From: Metallyticus violacea
Taxonomy: Eukaryota > Arthropoda > Insecta > Mantodea > Metallyticidae
Assembly: GCA_030762175.1 (NCBI GenBank)
Contig: CM060846.1
Coordinates: 232,811,512-232,875,511, forward strand
Length of the DNA stretch: 64,000 nt
Direction of reading: 5' to 3'
Positions 9,801 through 22,730 of this stretch are shown here, one piece after another (within the stretch, counting starts at the first letter, position 1; every line of letters begins with the position of its first letter). A program made the position numbers and the translations under genes. The notes under the pieces were generated by a model. It was given only the letters and a program-made list of their open reading frames with translations, was not told the origin of the DNA and did no database searches.

Positions 9801-12080
9801 TATCAGGTAAACAATATGATTTATTTTGAAAGTGCATGTATTTTAGGAAACTGTAACTATCACAACAGATATGATGCTCTTTGTATAGATGCAATTAAGA
9901 GGGCAATAGAAATTGGGATGGATACAAGTGCTAATGGTAACTCTGCATAAGCATTTCTGTTCCATTGGCTCCAGCTGAATTCCTTTCCCATTTGAAAAGC
10001 ACTATAAAAGTTTTACTGTTCACTTATAATGCTATATACACAGTCATATTTTTTGAGGTAAAAAGAAAATTCTGTCACTTACTTTCATTTGTTACCTAGC
10101 CATTACTTTTATGGCTTTTTGTGGTAAGGGAAAGATAATTACAGATTTCTAGTTATGGTATGAAAAGAATTTAGACACATACTTTATCATAAATGAAATT
10201 GAATACAAGACCATAATTAGAAGAATTTCTCACCGATAAACTTGGTTATTCTTTAGAAAAATTCTCGTTTAAACAGATTTGCTGTAATTAATATATTAAT
10301 CCATGTCAATCATACATCAGTCTCATTTGTGTGGTCATTATATTAATTTTATACTAATTATTTTGTATTTACTTAGTTTATTATTTTAATAATATGTATG
10401 TGTAAAATTTTATCCGGTCGATTCCTCATTGTCTTGTTAATATGTGTATTAATGTATTAATAACTGGTTTAATTTGAGTTTACAAATAATTGTTAAATAT
10501 ATATGTGTATGTAAATTAAAACTATATTATTAGGATGTGTTTAATATCATCATTATAATGATCTAAGGATGAAAATCTTCACTGTTTTTTAGCTTAGTTT
10601 AGTTCCTAGAGTATTTCATGAGTTTGCAAAACAATCATTGAGACTTATGAACACAAATTTATCATTTACAATGATTACAATAGTCCGTCTGTCTGTGCGT
10701 CCGTCCATCCATCCACACACATATATATATATATATATAATTACATTGTATAAAATCATTACATTGTTTTTGAATCAGCATAATGTACTGTCAGAATAAT
10801 AAGAATAACCCTTTTTATACAGGTGTTTTTAAGAGCAGTTTTGAAAGATTTGCCATTGTTTATAAAGGCATTTAGGGTATGGGGAATAGAGTTTTATGTA
10901 AAAATGCATTAATAATAAACTCCTTTTTAATGGCAGGAAAATATGAAACAATTCTATGTAGATATGTTTCTTCTGTCATATTCTTGTCATGAATATTTCA
11001 TTTTGGTACAACTTTTTCTTTATTTCTTGTATTCAAAAAGTTCACGAGGGATAATATATATTTACATGGAAAAGTTAGATTCCTAATTTCCTAAAGAGGT
11101 TTCTGCATAATTGTTGGTTATGTAATAATAATAGGGACAAGAGTGCACAATGTGCAAAGTAAAAATTTTAGTTATTGAAGAATATTGTCAAAGACACATT
11201 TCTCTTTTTACGCTTTCAACAGCATTGCAATTAATGATATTCAAAATTTACCAAAGCTTTCTTTATGCACAGCAATAAAGTAATTCCAAAATAAAGGTAC
11301 TGCTAGGGATTACCTATAGCCTACACCTTATACGGTACATCTGTCATTTTCCAACTACAGAAACAATGAAAAAATCAAGGCTACATTCCTGAAACAAGCA
11401 CTGTATGTTACAAAATGCATTCCATCAAGAATAGCCTACGAATTATACAGAGAATCAATGCTGTTTAGAAGAGTCACATTTGCAACTGCTACTACCATCT
11501 ACACCCCCTTACATAGAACTACTATGAGACCATTACCAGAAAACGGCTGAGATATGGGATGACATCTATACTACTAATGCTATGATTGGAATAGAATGGA
11601 CAAAAGCTAACTATGAACTACATCTTGTTACAAAATTTGCAGTGCATGAGTTTCACCATAAGTTCTGCAGCACTTGTCATTTCCATAGGCCAAATTAAAA
11701 TTGCTTGTGCTTACTCTGTAAACAACCATGTGAATGATACCACATGGAAAATCTCTGTTGTGTGTACCAGGGATTATCCCATGGCTTTTTTCTGTAAATG
11801 GAACACAAGCTTACTTTCATCTGAGTTTCCAAAAATATAAGACCTTATTTTACTATTGAAACCAGCTTAATAAGCCTAAGCAGGAAACAAGAAATTATCC
11901 CTGGCAAACACAAATTTTTACTTCTGTTATTTAACATTGTTTTGCTCCATTGGATGTTATATGTTTGTGATTTTCAAGACAGGATTTGAAAATGTTTAGG
12001 TATAACCCCCTTATTTTATATATTTCCATTTTCATTAGTATATCATTTATTACATTCCATTGTATTTATTAAATGCACCA
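9801..12080. other. No gene recognised; small microsatellite at 10686-10740
   Basis: Mostly AT-rich sequence. The interval 10686-10740 is a degenerate GTCC/CATC run followed by (AT)n. An ORF at 11613-11837 has no recognisable domain. Confidence 0.45.
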
Positions 12081-12084
12081 TCCA

Positions 12085-12970
12085 TTTTCTATCCAAGATG
12101 TAGGAAATGCTGTTATATTTGCAGATGACACAAGCATATTGATAAATGAAAAGAGCCTTAATGATTGTGCAATAAAATGAAATCTGGTTCTAAGTTCATT
12201 GTATGTATGGTTCAAAGCAAACAAATTGTCTGTAAATCTAGATAAAACAAATGTTATGAATTTCATTACTCACAGATCTCCAGATTCACAATTACAAATA
12301 GAATATTATAACAGTGTACTTTCACAAACCAAATTTATTAAATTCCTTGGTTTAATAATTGATAACCATCTGAATTGGAAAGATCACATTGATCTTATTA
12401 TACCTAGGCAGTGCATGCTATGCAATAAGTGCATTAGTAATGTTTGAGTCAATTAAGACTTTAAAACTAGTTTATTATGCTTATTTCAACTCGATAATGA
12501 AGTACAGCCTAATATTTTGGGGAAATTCAGTTAAAAGTGAACATGTCTTCCTGTTACATAAAAAGTCATACGAATAATCGCTGGTACACATAGCAGACAT
12601 TCATGCAGAAACCACTTTAGGAAACTTGAAATTTTAACTATTCCTTGTGAATATATTTTATCCCTCTGAACTTTTATATAAGAAATAAACAAAAATTTGT
12701 TCAAAATCAAAATATGCATGACAAAAATAATAGACAAAAAGCAAATCTACATTGCCAAACTTCAGCAATTTCATGGCATCAAAAAGGCATTTATTATGAA
12801 TGCATTTTAGTATACAACACTCTTCCCTCTGGCCTAAAAGCCTTAATTAACAATGGCAATTCCTTTAAATCTGCTCTTAGAAAATACCTATATAAAAAGG
12901 CCTATTATTCTGTAAAGGAATATATGAGTGACAATATTATACTGCACAACATATCAATGTATATGTAAAC
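12085..12970 (+). pseudogene. LINE reverse transcriptase, C-terminal half
   Basis: The catalytic core reads ADDTSIL (about 12120), followed by a W-KANKLSVNLDKT block (about 12205-12255) and an FLGLIID-HLNWKDHI block (12343-12395). Next come a YYAYFNSIMKY-LIFWG region (12476-12525) and a tail with Y-CILVYNTLP (12790-12830). This order is typical of Jockey/CR1-type non-LTR retrotransposons. Frameshifts break it at about 12180, 12400, 12575 and 12680, and the 5' half is absent. The clade is uncertain. Confidence 0.8.
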
Positions 12971-14622
12971 ATGTATATAATAAAATTTGTATGATTAAGT
13001 GACTTGTCTATTTTTGTTGTTTGGTTGAGTTGTTCTAGGTGTTCTTTATTTATTTTTATTGTAATTATTTATGTAGATACAGACAAATTTTTGTAAATAT
13101 AGATTGAAAGCTACTGTGGTAATTGTTTATTACATATTCTATGCTTGTAGGTCTCTGTGACTGCTCCACAAACTCACTGAATGCTCCAGGATCTAACTAA
13201 CCATTCTAAAACTTGCATTATATATGCATTTGTTATGACAGTTAAAGACAATGAATAACTTAGTTATGTGGAAAATATTTACTTTAATTTAGCTTCAGCT
13301 GCAATACATACAGTTGTTAGTCACCTGCTTGCAAATCTTAAAAAATGATTTATAAATAAATTTCATACAAATTAATATTTGCAAACTAAAGATATTTAGT
13401 TAAAATGATTAGAAAGGTAGACTTGAATGACTCCTGATTGAAGATATATCACTGAACTACTGCTCCATGTAGAAATTTAGTCTCTGCAAATGTGTTATTC
13501 ATTGTGTTAGGGGAAGTAAAAATTTTAATTGTCTGTTTGGTGAACAATGATTATTAAATTAAAATATTCAAATTGCATTTCTTCTTTGGTATCTTGATTG
13601 TTACACTCATTACACCCATCTGTCTGCCCAAAGAGATAGTATCAGATTATGTATACCATTTTCTTAATTATATATGTATGAGGCTTGCTTTAAGTGGCAA
13701 GTGAGAATTCAGTTTTGAGTATAACAAAATAAGGCACTCAGATTTTGGCAACAATAACAGTAAAATGGATTTTGAATACATTAAAGAAACCGAATATATT
13801 TTCATGTTAACTCTGGAAAAATCACCTTATCTGCATTTTCCGTTAAGAGAGGACGTCCTAAACTATATATTGATAATCCATATTGCCGTAGGTACCGTTT
13901 GAAAGTCCCTTTAAATAGAGAAAGTTGAGTCGTTGCAGACAAAATGTTACATGTATACCTAGTTAAAGGTTACAAAAAGAAATTGCGGATAAATGTTTCT
14001 GTATACGGACTTTTTAAACATTTTGGTGATTGCAAAAAGTGTGTAATGACAAACAGAATGTATACCTAACTCAACCTAACCTAATTTGCCTAACCTTAAA
14101 TTTCTTTGTTTTACGCAATAATTAAACAATTAAATCCAATTTAATAAAAGCATTATGATCGCTGTTAACATTTACACATAAGTGTGATTATATATTTGGC
14201 GTGGTGCACCCCAATAATCAATCATTCCGAATAGTTCATCCAGCACTTACGTCCTTGTTGCACTCACTTATTTTGTATATCATGACTAGTTGCTCATGGT
14301 TTCTGCCTATAGATGATACTATGTACGTTTTGCTGGAGTTAAAGGAGATTTTCCGCCCCCGCTAATATATAACACAATCCGCTATGAATTTATATTTATG
14401 AAAAGCAGGCGAGCCGAGAACACCACTGGGTCCACCAGTTTCTAGGATTTACCCGAGATTAACGTTAGGTTAGTGTGTGTTAGTGAATTAATTGCGAATT
14501 TCATTTTTTCCCAGTTTCCGCTAAAACTGCAGTAGAATCCCAGTTATGTTGCCCATTCTTAAATCCGTCCTGGAGGGGGTGCAATAGTCACTAGGAGAAC
14601 TCTGTGACTATAAGTTATATTA
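12971..14622. other. No firm gene; possible FLYWCH-like scrap at 13800-13920
   Basis: The frame at about 13806-13920 gives KRGRPKLYIDN followed by a basic stretch. It faintly resembles a FLYWCH-type zinc finger but lacks the Trp-Cys-His part. The rest is AT-rich. Around 14340-14470 the sequence is richer in CpG, without a product. Confidence 0.25.
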
Positions 14623-14851
14623 TTTTTTATTTGGTCATCAGGGCGTGAAAAGGCCGACAAATTTTGCTCAGAGGCCTCTTTTTCCGATTTGGGGTTCTTG
14701 ATCGTGCTGTAAATGTACGACACGGGACCCACGGCTTTACTTCCCTTCCAAAGGATTTTTACCCCCGAAAAATCCATCAGTCCTGGCCGGGATCGAACCC
14801 GCGATCTTGTGTTTAGGAGGCAAATATGGTTACCAGTACACCAGGACCGAT
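14623..14851 (-). mobile_element. tRNA-derived SINE, family 2
   Basis: The family body (GGCCGACAAATTTTGCTCAG, GAGGCCTC, CCACGGCTTTACTTCCCTTC) and tRNA-like head (ATCGAACCCGCGATCTTG; CACCAGGACCG) lie on the minus strand. The 3' end is shortened. Confidence 0.85.
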
Positions 14852-16600
14852 AAGTTATAAGCAATGCACCGCCTCGGTGTGTGGGAGGGTACTCTCGGAG
14901 GAGGTAACTACACAGATGCAAGTGCTCCAGCAACATATTTATAACTTTTAAGGTTATCCTGTTTTTACTATTCTGGCTGCAATATGTTGTTCCTTATTAC
15001 AAAATTGGGTTTTATTCAGGTATGTTTCAACTTCATTTGATTACTTTTACCCATTTGAACGCATTGTCTTATTGGGGGTGCAATTAATTCCGCGTGCAAA
15101 AGCGGCATATGTACAGGATGAACTATTCGGAACGGTTACCCTGCGAATTTGTAAATGAAAGGTACCCAAAGTGTTTTCCAAAATTAAATTTACTGTTAAT
15201 GCATGCAACCGTAAAGTGTCATGCGTTACCTCCCTAGCTTGGCAATATTTCGCTTAAGTAACAAACGCTTATCATAATTTGATTGACCATTACCTCATAA
15301 GATATTGCCGAAATTCTTTACTCTTCAGTTGATCCATCCCTTGTTTTAAAAGTTTTTTCCCAACAGCTGCCATGTTTTCAAAAATAAATTTTCACAATAA
15401 GACCCCTAGTTTACTAACCACAGTTCCTAACCTCCCAAACGAATTCAAGAGACTGTGCTTGCGCAATTAACATCAATGTCGTCTGAAAAAATTCCCATTG
15501 CTGTTCAAAAACTTCCCGAAATGTATAAGACTAACGAAAATTCCCTAAAGTTACATTAGGAAACAGTTTAAATTTCATCTATTGCACACCTTATTATAAT
15601 AAGAAGACAAACGTAGCTGATGTGTGATTGACAGGTGTTAATATATTTATTGCTACAAATCTACTTAAACAAGAATTGATCTATAGAATAAGGTTTATCA
15701 ATGATAAATTCTTCTAATTATGGTCATGCATTCAATTTTTTATGATGAATAAATTATTTAAATGTCCTTCAAACCATTACTAGAGATCAGGAATTGTCTT
15801 ACTACCGAACCATTACTAGAGATCTTCAATTGCATTACCACCGAGCAATATATAAAATAATCGTTTTTTCATGAACGAAAGTAGGATACAGAATATTGTT
15901 CAAACAATATAATTTTGTATTGTGGCACTATTAAATAATTAAATTATTTTATGTTAACATTATAGGTAAATTACTATAACTCAATATTTTTCAAACTCAT
16001 TCTCAAACTTCTTCTAATTGTACGTAATTGCCTCGCCAGTGGAACAGCTAAGTTTCTTATTAAAATTGAATTATGGAGAAGGGGACAGTAAAACGTCAGT
16101 GAAATGTCAAGAATTCATTTCACGAGAAGAAGGACCGGAGTATTGTGATTATAATACAAGATGTAAAAATATCTAAGAATGAGTCATGGAATATAAACAT
16201 TTTAAATATTGCATGTAGTCTTATATAATTTTCTTTTACATCATTGTTGTAATACTGGCATACTTCAGAAAATGAAAAAAAGATATGATAACATTTGAGG
16301 CAGTTTTACTCTGCCTAAAAGGACCCTAGATTAATTGCCCATATCTAGATTTAATTATATGAAATAATTATCCATGTCTAAATTTAATTGTAAAGATAGT
16401 CGATGTATTCTATCAATGTCTTAATCAAATTAAAGGATTCATATGTGCATAAATATCATAAGATAAGTTTGATACCATATAAGCAAGCTGCACTGACATA
16501 GCTTAACAAAGGAGCATAGCCATGACTTCTATCATTTTCGCCGAACTGAAAATCCTTGAAACTTATTATTTGTATAGAGGATAGCGAAGGTGCGAAGACC
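14852..16600. other. No gene recognised; 36-bp tandem duplication at 15772-15843
   Basis: The unit starting AACCATTACTAGAGATC occurs twice in a row with a 36-base period. Nothing else was recognised. Confidence 0.5.
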
Positions 16601-18060
16601 GTAGATTGCGCTAGTCATAAAACTGCCGGACCTTTACTGAGTGCAGAGCACAACATGTTCTTCAGAAAACAAATTTCTGGTTGACCTTGTACCGTTAGAT
16701 TTTAAGCAAAAAAGTCTAAGAGGAATTGTGTGGATTTCTTTTTTGTGTAGAGAAATTGCGTGAGGATAACAAAAGGAATTTCCGTTAGCATGAGGACATA
16801 GCATGAGTAAAGAGACACAGGGGAGAAAAAGAAAACGAACGTCAAGAATTGCGACTCCCCCTAAAGTAGACGCGAACGCATAAAAGAAACCGGTGCGAAT
16901 CATCCAACCAATGGGGAGGGGGTAGTGCGGTGATCATTTTCGAATATTGCCCAATAATGTGGGGAGAAACTCTAAATCTTCAAAATTGAAGCCATTACAT
17001 GCGTGGGACTGGCCAGCCGAGATGTAAAAGAAAGCTAGTGAAAGGTCAGGGCTAGGGAGCAGTTCAGAGAAGTTCGAGAGCGGTCTTTATGTAATTTAGG
17101 AGTTCAGCTACAGCCTTTGTGCGATCTCGGGAAAATTAGGGTTCAGCCTTAATAAGTTTGGAGCCGACGCGCCATGTACTCAGTAAGTTTCCGAGTGTTA
17201 GTGTTCATCAGACAATAAGCCAGCATCGAACTCAATTAAAAACCCTGTAACGGATCCTCCCGTCAGTGCTTAGGAAGGAGAAAGTTCAATAATCAGTGAA
17301 GATAAGCTGTGACCGCGAGTTAACCATAGTTCGCACTATATCGCGAAAATGAGATTCGACGTGCGTTTCGCGAGCTGCGGGTAAAATATTAAACCACGAT
17401 CGTCTTCGTATTTGGGAGATAGTGGACTAGTAAATCCATTAAAATCGGTGCTTCTAGGAAATATAGCTATTACTCCACTTCTAAGGAAATTACATTTCCG
17501 TGATAGCATTTTCCACCAACATAAACTTATACAGTCCCTCAACGACTGTGATGAATATTGTATTAGTGTAACACACTTAATAATTGCATATCAAGTGAAA
17601 TGACGTACATAAAATGACAACTCTGTTGGTGACTTCATAGTTCGTTTATTTGAACTATTTCAAACTTCTTTCGTCCCCTTCACCCTGTCGACGTTCCGGC
17701 GTGACAAAAAAAAAAAAAAAACAAAACAAAAAACACTAGTAAGTATATCAAAACAGATGTTATGAGGAACTTCTTCTTAAGACATCGATACCCGAAGCAA
17801 GAAGAGGCGAGAAGAAGGAAGGAGTGGCAGGAAGGTCGAACCAAGGACATGACGTTCTTCAGCATCTTCCGTATGCACCATATTCGGAACTAGGACCAGA
17901 AGGACTTCATCCATTCTCCTGTAGTATATCTGGATCGCCGAACCTACAAATATTCCTACTTCCAAATAACTCATTTAATCAACATCCATTCCAGATACCC
18001 CTCTCCCATCGTAAAATCCGAATAGATCCTGAGACCCGCAATCAAGAAATATAATTAAAT
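16601..18060. other. Less AT-rich segment, no gene identified
   Basis: Short overlapping ORFs on both strands lack known domains. The 17040-17330 part (GCGGTCTTTATG, AATTAAAAACCC, CGGATCCTCCCGTC) has the feel of a retroelement terminal repeat or an untranslated leader. No paired repeat, primer site or TG...CA ends could be fixed. An A run lies at 17705-17732. Confidence 0.25.
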
Positions 18061-18129
18061 TCTACACAAAAATTCCCGCTTCACATTACAGAAGCATTTT
18101 CATGGTATATTTAGCATATGATGGTTGTA

Positions 18130-18690
18130 GGCCAAAGAACCTAGATATTAAAGTCAGCTAGTGTGGATTCTGTAAACTTTTCAAGGAGAATTTTAATTAT
18201 ACCTTTTGGTAGCCGCAAGTTGATTGCTGTGGCATTTGTGAAGGACTCAATTTTAAATTAAAATAGCCACATATTAATGATATTCATAAATTCTGTGCTG
18301 CAGCAGACCTTGCTGTGCATGCTAGACAAAATAAAATGTTTTAGCTGCACTTAAAGAAGAATTCCTGGATGACCGAAAGGACTTAACAACAATATACTTT
18401 AATTATCTTTATTGCATGATGAGCATTTCACTTTCAAAAGATGCATTCCAAGAAATCTTGTCTGAGGTTGTTGGCAGTAAAGTTGTTCTGCATATATAAT
18501 ATAAAAATAAAACTTATTTATATTATGAGGAACAAGCCCAGAATTGCGTAGGCAATGTCTATTTGTGGGATTATTCATAAATTGATATGCTTGCTCATGT
18601 GGGTCAGATCTGGTTATTCGGCAACAATTATGTTGGACAGAGTAAAACCACCCATAGTCCAGCTTGCTTCTAAAATTAACTAACACCACG
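18130..18690 (+). pseudogene. Fossil of an insect repeat-encoded protein with DNC-GQNKN motif
   Basis: Plus-strand scraps in order: FNYTF and PQVDCCGICEGLNFKLK near 18190-18265; an AAADLAVHARQNK helix near 18300; LKEEFLDDRKD near 18353; NVYLWDYS near 18557. Last comes W-FGNNYVGQSK near 18610, which stands where relatives have a DNC-GQNKN motif. Insect genomes carry many repetitive, uncharacterised proteins of this layout, probably transposon-encoded. The copy is full of stops. The assignment rests on remembered motif order and needs a database search. Confidence 0.45.
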
Positions 18691-19329
18691 ATTTAAAAAG
18701 ATTCCGCAGTTTTTTCTCCATAAAATTTTCTCTTGTAATCATGTTTTCAGCATAGTAAAGAAGATTAATATATTGATTTTTTTTACTGCACTATAGTTAG
18801 CACAACTAATAATAAAAAATAGCACCACACAAAAAGTATACAATGTAAATAGTAGATAGCATTACCAAAATATATAACATTTAAAAACTGGTGTACCAAA
18901 TTCTCTTGAAAGCTAAATGAAATGAAGGAATGAGATATAAATTTCGTCACAAATTCACATCGCTTCATTTATGATTCAGATGCTCTTGGTTAAATTGTGG
19001 CATTGCTATTTATCAATGGGTTTAATGACGATATGTTCAATTTTGGCCTAAGACAAATGTTGAGCTACCTAAAAATAAAAGCTATTCCACTGGTAATATA
19101 TATTTAAAAAAGAGAAAATAGGGAACCTTATACAATTATTCATTATGCGAATGATCGACACCGGGAATTTTTCATGGACATTCTACAGAGTCCTGTAGCT
19201 ATCGCTGAAGAAACAGCTGCTATAAATCTTTCTGAAAATTAGAGAATTTGTAGTAATGTTTACCTTTAAGATGCATGCTTTCAGTTTAAAGTTTCGTCTT
19301 TTAACTTTTAACAATTCAAGTCAATTTCT

Positions 19330-19400
19330 GGGTGCTAATGACCCTAGTTGTTTGGCGCCCCTTAAACTATAATCATCAAGTCAATATCAATAAATTCAAG
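19330..19400 (+). mobile_element. Possible 3' tail of a Jockey-like LINE
   Basis: GGTGCTAATGACC followed by TTGGCGCCCCTTAAAC resembles the 3' end of the Jockey-like LINE at 31490 read on its own strand (GGCGCTAATAACC ... GCGCCGTAAAAC). Confidence 0.35.
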
Positions 19401-19489
19401 TTTTTAACAAACATTTAAATAACAAGTTTTAATATTAATGCCAATTGTCCCATACATTATCTAACATTTTTACCCAATTCTGGAGGTTT

Positions 19490-20177
19490 CAGAATGTAAT
19501 AGTGTAAATTTGCTCAATTTAAGAGTTCAAGTCAATATGAAATTATGATTCTGAAGTTATGAACAGTGAAGTGGTACATTAAAATTTAGTGAATATTTGG
19601 AATTTGGTGAGACATACTCCAATTGGTTTATTTATTTGAACATGTTTTGCAGAAGACCAATTGTACAAAGTATGCTCTTTAGGCGGCTGGTGCACCTTAT
19701 TGAAAATATCCAGGGTCAGTATCTCGAAATTCATTGTGAGGTTTTCATTTTTAACAAAGAAAAATTTTCCTATGTGGTCAGTTGTAAGGGGCTTTAGATA
19801 TGATTTATTAATTTAGCTCCTCTGTCAATTACGTGATCTTATGACCAAAAATGATCTGCCACTGCCCCCTACCAATTTCTCTGTTTGTTTACGCTGAATA
19901 TATCTGAAATATTTTTAGCTCACGTTTTTGAGTTCCTTTTCCAACTGTATCTGACAGCTGTCGTTGCCGTTGATTTGTTGCATACCTGATTTCTTTTTTC
20001 GGGGAGTCAGGTTTTAGCAAGAAGATTTTAATAAATTTCTAATGCTGTGGAAGTTTTGAGGAGACAAAGCGATGTTATGCTTTTGGAAAAAAAATGAATC
20101 GTGAATGCGCTGAAGGGGCATGTGATTTATTTGAAATGCTAATCTTTCATCTGTGACAGAGAACTGATGTATGTATA

Positions 20178-20228
<51 letters not shown>

Positions 20229-20865
20229 GTATGTATGTATGTATGTATGTATGTATGTATGTATGTATGTATGTATGTATGTGTGTATGTATGTATGTAT
20301 GTGTGTATGTATGTGTGTATGTATGTGTGTATGTATGTGTGTATGTATATATGTATGTATGCTGATTCTGACATTCATCAATCTATATATTACATAATTT
20401 ATTATGGCGTGTTGGTGCAGCTTGAGATTAAAAATATTAAAAATATTATATTTTATATAATTTTCACTTTGAGTGGCTTTTCCGTAAATCCAAATGTTAT
20501 TCTTGATCATTTTCAAATCTAGGAGTGAGATTAATCCACCCATCTCAATTTCTAATGTGAATTTTATGGGTCTACTTTATAAATTTAATAACTTTAAAGC
20601 ATCCTAAAGCAAATATATGGATATAATGGCAAAGACATCATCCAGAAAAAAGTTAATACTCAATTTTAAGAAATATATATTAGCCAAAGTATTTCTTCTT
20701 TTTTCGCAATTTAAAAAAAAAATATTTTGCCTCTGAACATCCGAAATGTTTGCTAAAAGCTCGTAAATCAAGCATAGTCTCTCTAACCGTCATCTTGCCT
20801 GGCCTGATAAAATTCTTCAGGGACGACTTTTAGACATATATTATTTTAAATTATAATTCTGAAGT
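19490..20865 (-). mobile_element. Penelope-like element, tandem copy A1 (internally deleted)
   Basis: Read on the minus strand, a 5' segment (about 20830-20690) is followed at once by an RT catalytic block FLDDVFAII (about 20653-20625). Next come an LLDLKMIKN block and a KATQSENYI block (20525-20440), corresponding to the FLDLK and RK-THTD regions. Degraded GIY-YIG and tail sequences follow down to 19600. The RT N-terminal part is missing relative to copy A2. A microsatellite interrupts it at 20180-20362. It abuts copy A2 in the same orientation. Confidence 0.7.
20180..20362. repeat. Compound microsatellite (CT)n-(TATG)n
   Basis: About 22 CT units are followed by roughly 34 TATG/TGTG units. 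The long ORFs across it (His-Thr-Tyr-Ile or Met-Tyr-Val-Cys repeats) are artefacts of the repeat. Confidence 0.97.
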
Positions 20866-20942
20866 GATTAACAATGAAGCAGTAAATTAAATAGAATAAA
20901 ATGTTGATTTTTGGTGAAACATATACTACACTTTCATGATTT

Positions 20943-20980
20943 GGACATGTTTCGGAAGTGCTTGCGCCTGTCTTCCACAG
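20943..20980 (-). ncRNA. Hammerhead-like motif of copy A2
   Basis: Minus strand: CUGUGGAAGACAGG, a loop, then CUUCCGAAAC-AU-GUCC. Same position and order as in the other PLE ends; the core is altered. Confidence 0.35.
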
Positions 20981-22448
20981 CAGGCCAATTTTGAAAATCG
21001 TAATTAGGCGGCTGTAGGAACATGTTGAAAATATACAGAATAAGTATAAACTATAACCCAAGAAAATTCATTGCGCGATTTTCATTTTTATTGGTAGATT
21101 TTTCCCCCAATTTTGTTTTTATTTCTAAAGAGTTACTAATAGTTTTAGTAATTTACTTTCTCTGTCAATTGCGTGGTATTTTGACCAAAATGGTCTGACA
21201 CTGCCGATTTCTATGTTTGTTTATACCGAATATTTCTGGAATGTTCTTAGGTAGTTTTTCTAAATTTCTTTTCCTTTTTCCTATGTATTTTTGATCACGG
21301 CCATTTAAACTGATTTGGTAGATATCTGATTTCTCGTTTAACTGTGTCATGGTCTTTGAAGTTGAATTTTAATAAATTCAAAAATAATTTTTTTGAAAGT
21401 AGTAAATGAATGGTGTGGTAAGTGAATTTTTTGAAAACGCATATCCACATTTATTTGCAGTAGATTACTGTTGTTCTCATCAAACATTTTCTTATATTTT
21501 TTCCAATTTTTTCAACAATAGCAGTACATCATTAATATGAATAACATGTTAGTGATATGCTGCAATTATTTATTATATTCTTATTTGTAAAGGGGAACAC
21601 TCACCAATCTGTATATTAGACAATTTATGATGGTGTCTACGTGCGGTTAATTTTTTAATGAAATTGTCACCATGGATGGGTTTTCTGTAAATTCCAAATG
21701 TTATTATGCTGTGATTCCTGATATTTTTCAAATATAGAAAAGGACTTAATCCATCCTTTTCAATTTTCAAAGTTTTATGACTATATTGTGTACATTTATT
21801 AATTTGAAAGAATTTTCAACCAAATGTATAAGTATAATAGCGAAGATATTGTCCACGTACATGTGCCAAATTTTAAATGCAATTGCAAAGCGCCAGTTAT
21901 TTTAGTTTTGAAATCGCTCATAAATAAATTTGCCAAGAAAGGAGAGATAGAACGTTATTCATACATAATCCAGAATTTTGCTGATAAAATTGTATTTTAA
22001 ACCTGAAATAATTTTGCTTAATGCAGAGTACGATCAACATGATCGTATGATTCTATTTCTTCAGTGGGAAAGCGTATAGATTGAAAATAGTTCTTTAAGA
22101 CATTAGACATTAGAATAATGCTGAAACATCAAATGAGGCATGCGAATATACAGTAGGAATATGCATGTTTCGGCAATTTCTATAAACGCAAATGAAATTT
22201 TAATCCCTAAACTTCTACACTGAGCTGCATTTCTGGTAAAGCCATTTTGCCTGTTGAGTTCATGTTGTTTATTATAGGTTTCATGCTATTGTCTGTTTTG
22301 TGACATTTTGGTAATCCATTTAAATGGAATTCTAAGATTGTGGATTTAATATTGTATAATTCTTTATTTATGAAGGTTTTAACTATTTTTAATGTTTCAT
22401 TTATGGGGTCTTCTTTGATTTTAAATGCATATATCCCCTTTTCAAAAT

Positions 22449-22730
22449 CGCCACGGATGGCCGAGATCGTTAAGGCGAGGACTCCTCAGCGGAATTTCTG
22501 GGGTTCGAATCCCGCCAGGACCGTCCTCCCTGGCTGAGGGTTTTTCCAGGTTTCCTCAGTCCTCATCAATGGCAAATGCCGGTGAGGTATCCTAAACTTA
22601 GGCCTGGAACGTTTCCTTCCTTAAAAATATCCTTTACCAAAAGATCATTTCATCTCATGTATCATCAGTGTGCACCGCCTGTGGTGCCTCGGTAGTAAAA
22701 ACGGGCGTTAAACGCTATTCAAAAAAAAAA
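22449..22730 (+). mobile_element. tRNA-derived SINE, family 1, full length
   Basis: The head resembles a Leu/Ser-type tRNA: box A TGGCCGAGATCGTTAAGGCG and box B GGTTCGAATCCCGCC. The family body and the tail GTGGTGCCTCGGTAGTAAAA with an A run follow. This is the best copy for defining the family in the window. It lies inside PLE copy A2. Confidence 0.92.

Noticed and set aside
14070..14480. CCTAACCTAA and GTTAGGTTAG resembling the insect telomere repeat TTAGG
   Set aside because: Only two or three imperfect units without a tandem array; not evidence of a telomere.
14205..15140. Apparent inverted repeat: GCACCCCAATAA and CGAATAGTTCATCC versus copies near 15070-15140
   Set aside because: The two motifs recur in the wrong order for a simple inverted repeat, so no terminal repeat pair could be defined.
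16980..17700. Possible solo LTR
   Set aside because: No matching second LTR, no TG...CA ends and no target duplication could be fixed.
20139..20543. 134-codon ORF with His-Thr-Ile-Tyr repeats
   Set aside because: Produced by translating the (TATG)n microsatellite; only its first part is genuine PLE RT sequence.
22449..22520. tRNA-Leu/Ser-like sequence (box A and box B)
   Set aside because: It is the head of a SINE with several copies in the window and lacks a proper acceptor stem, so not a tRNA gene.
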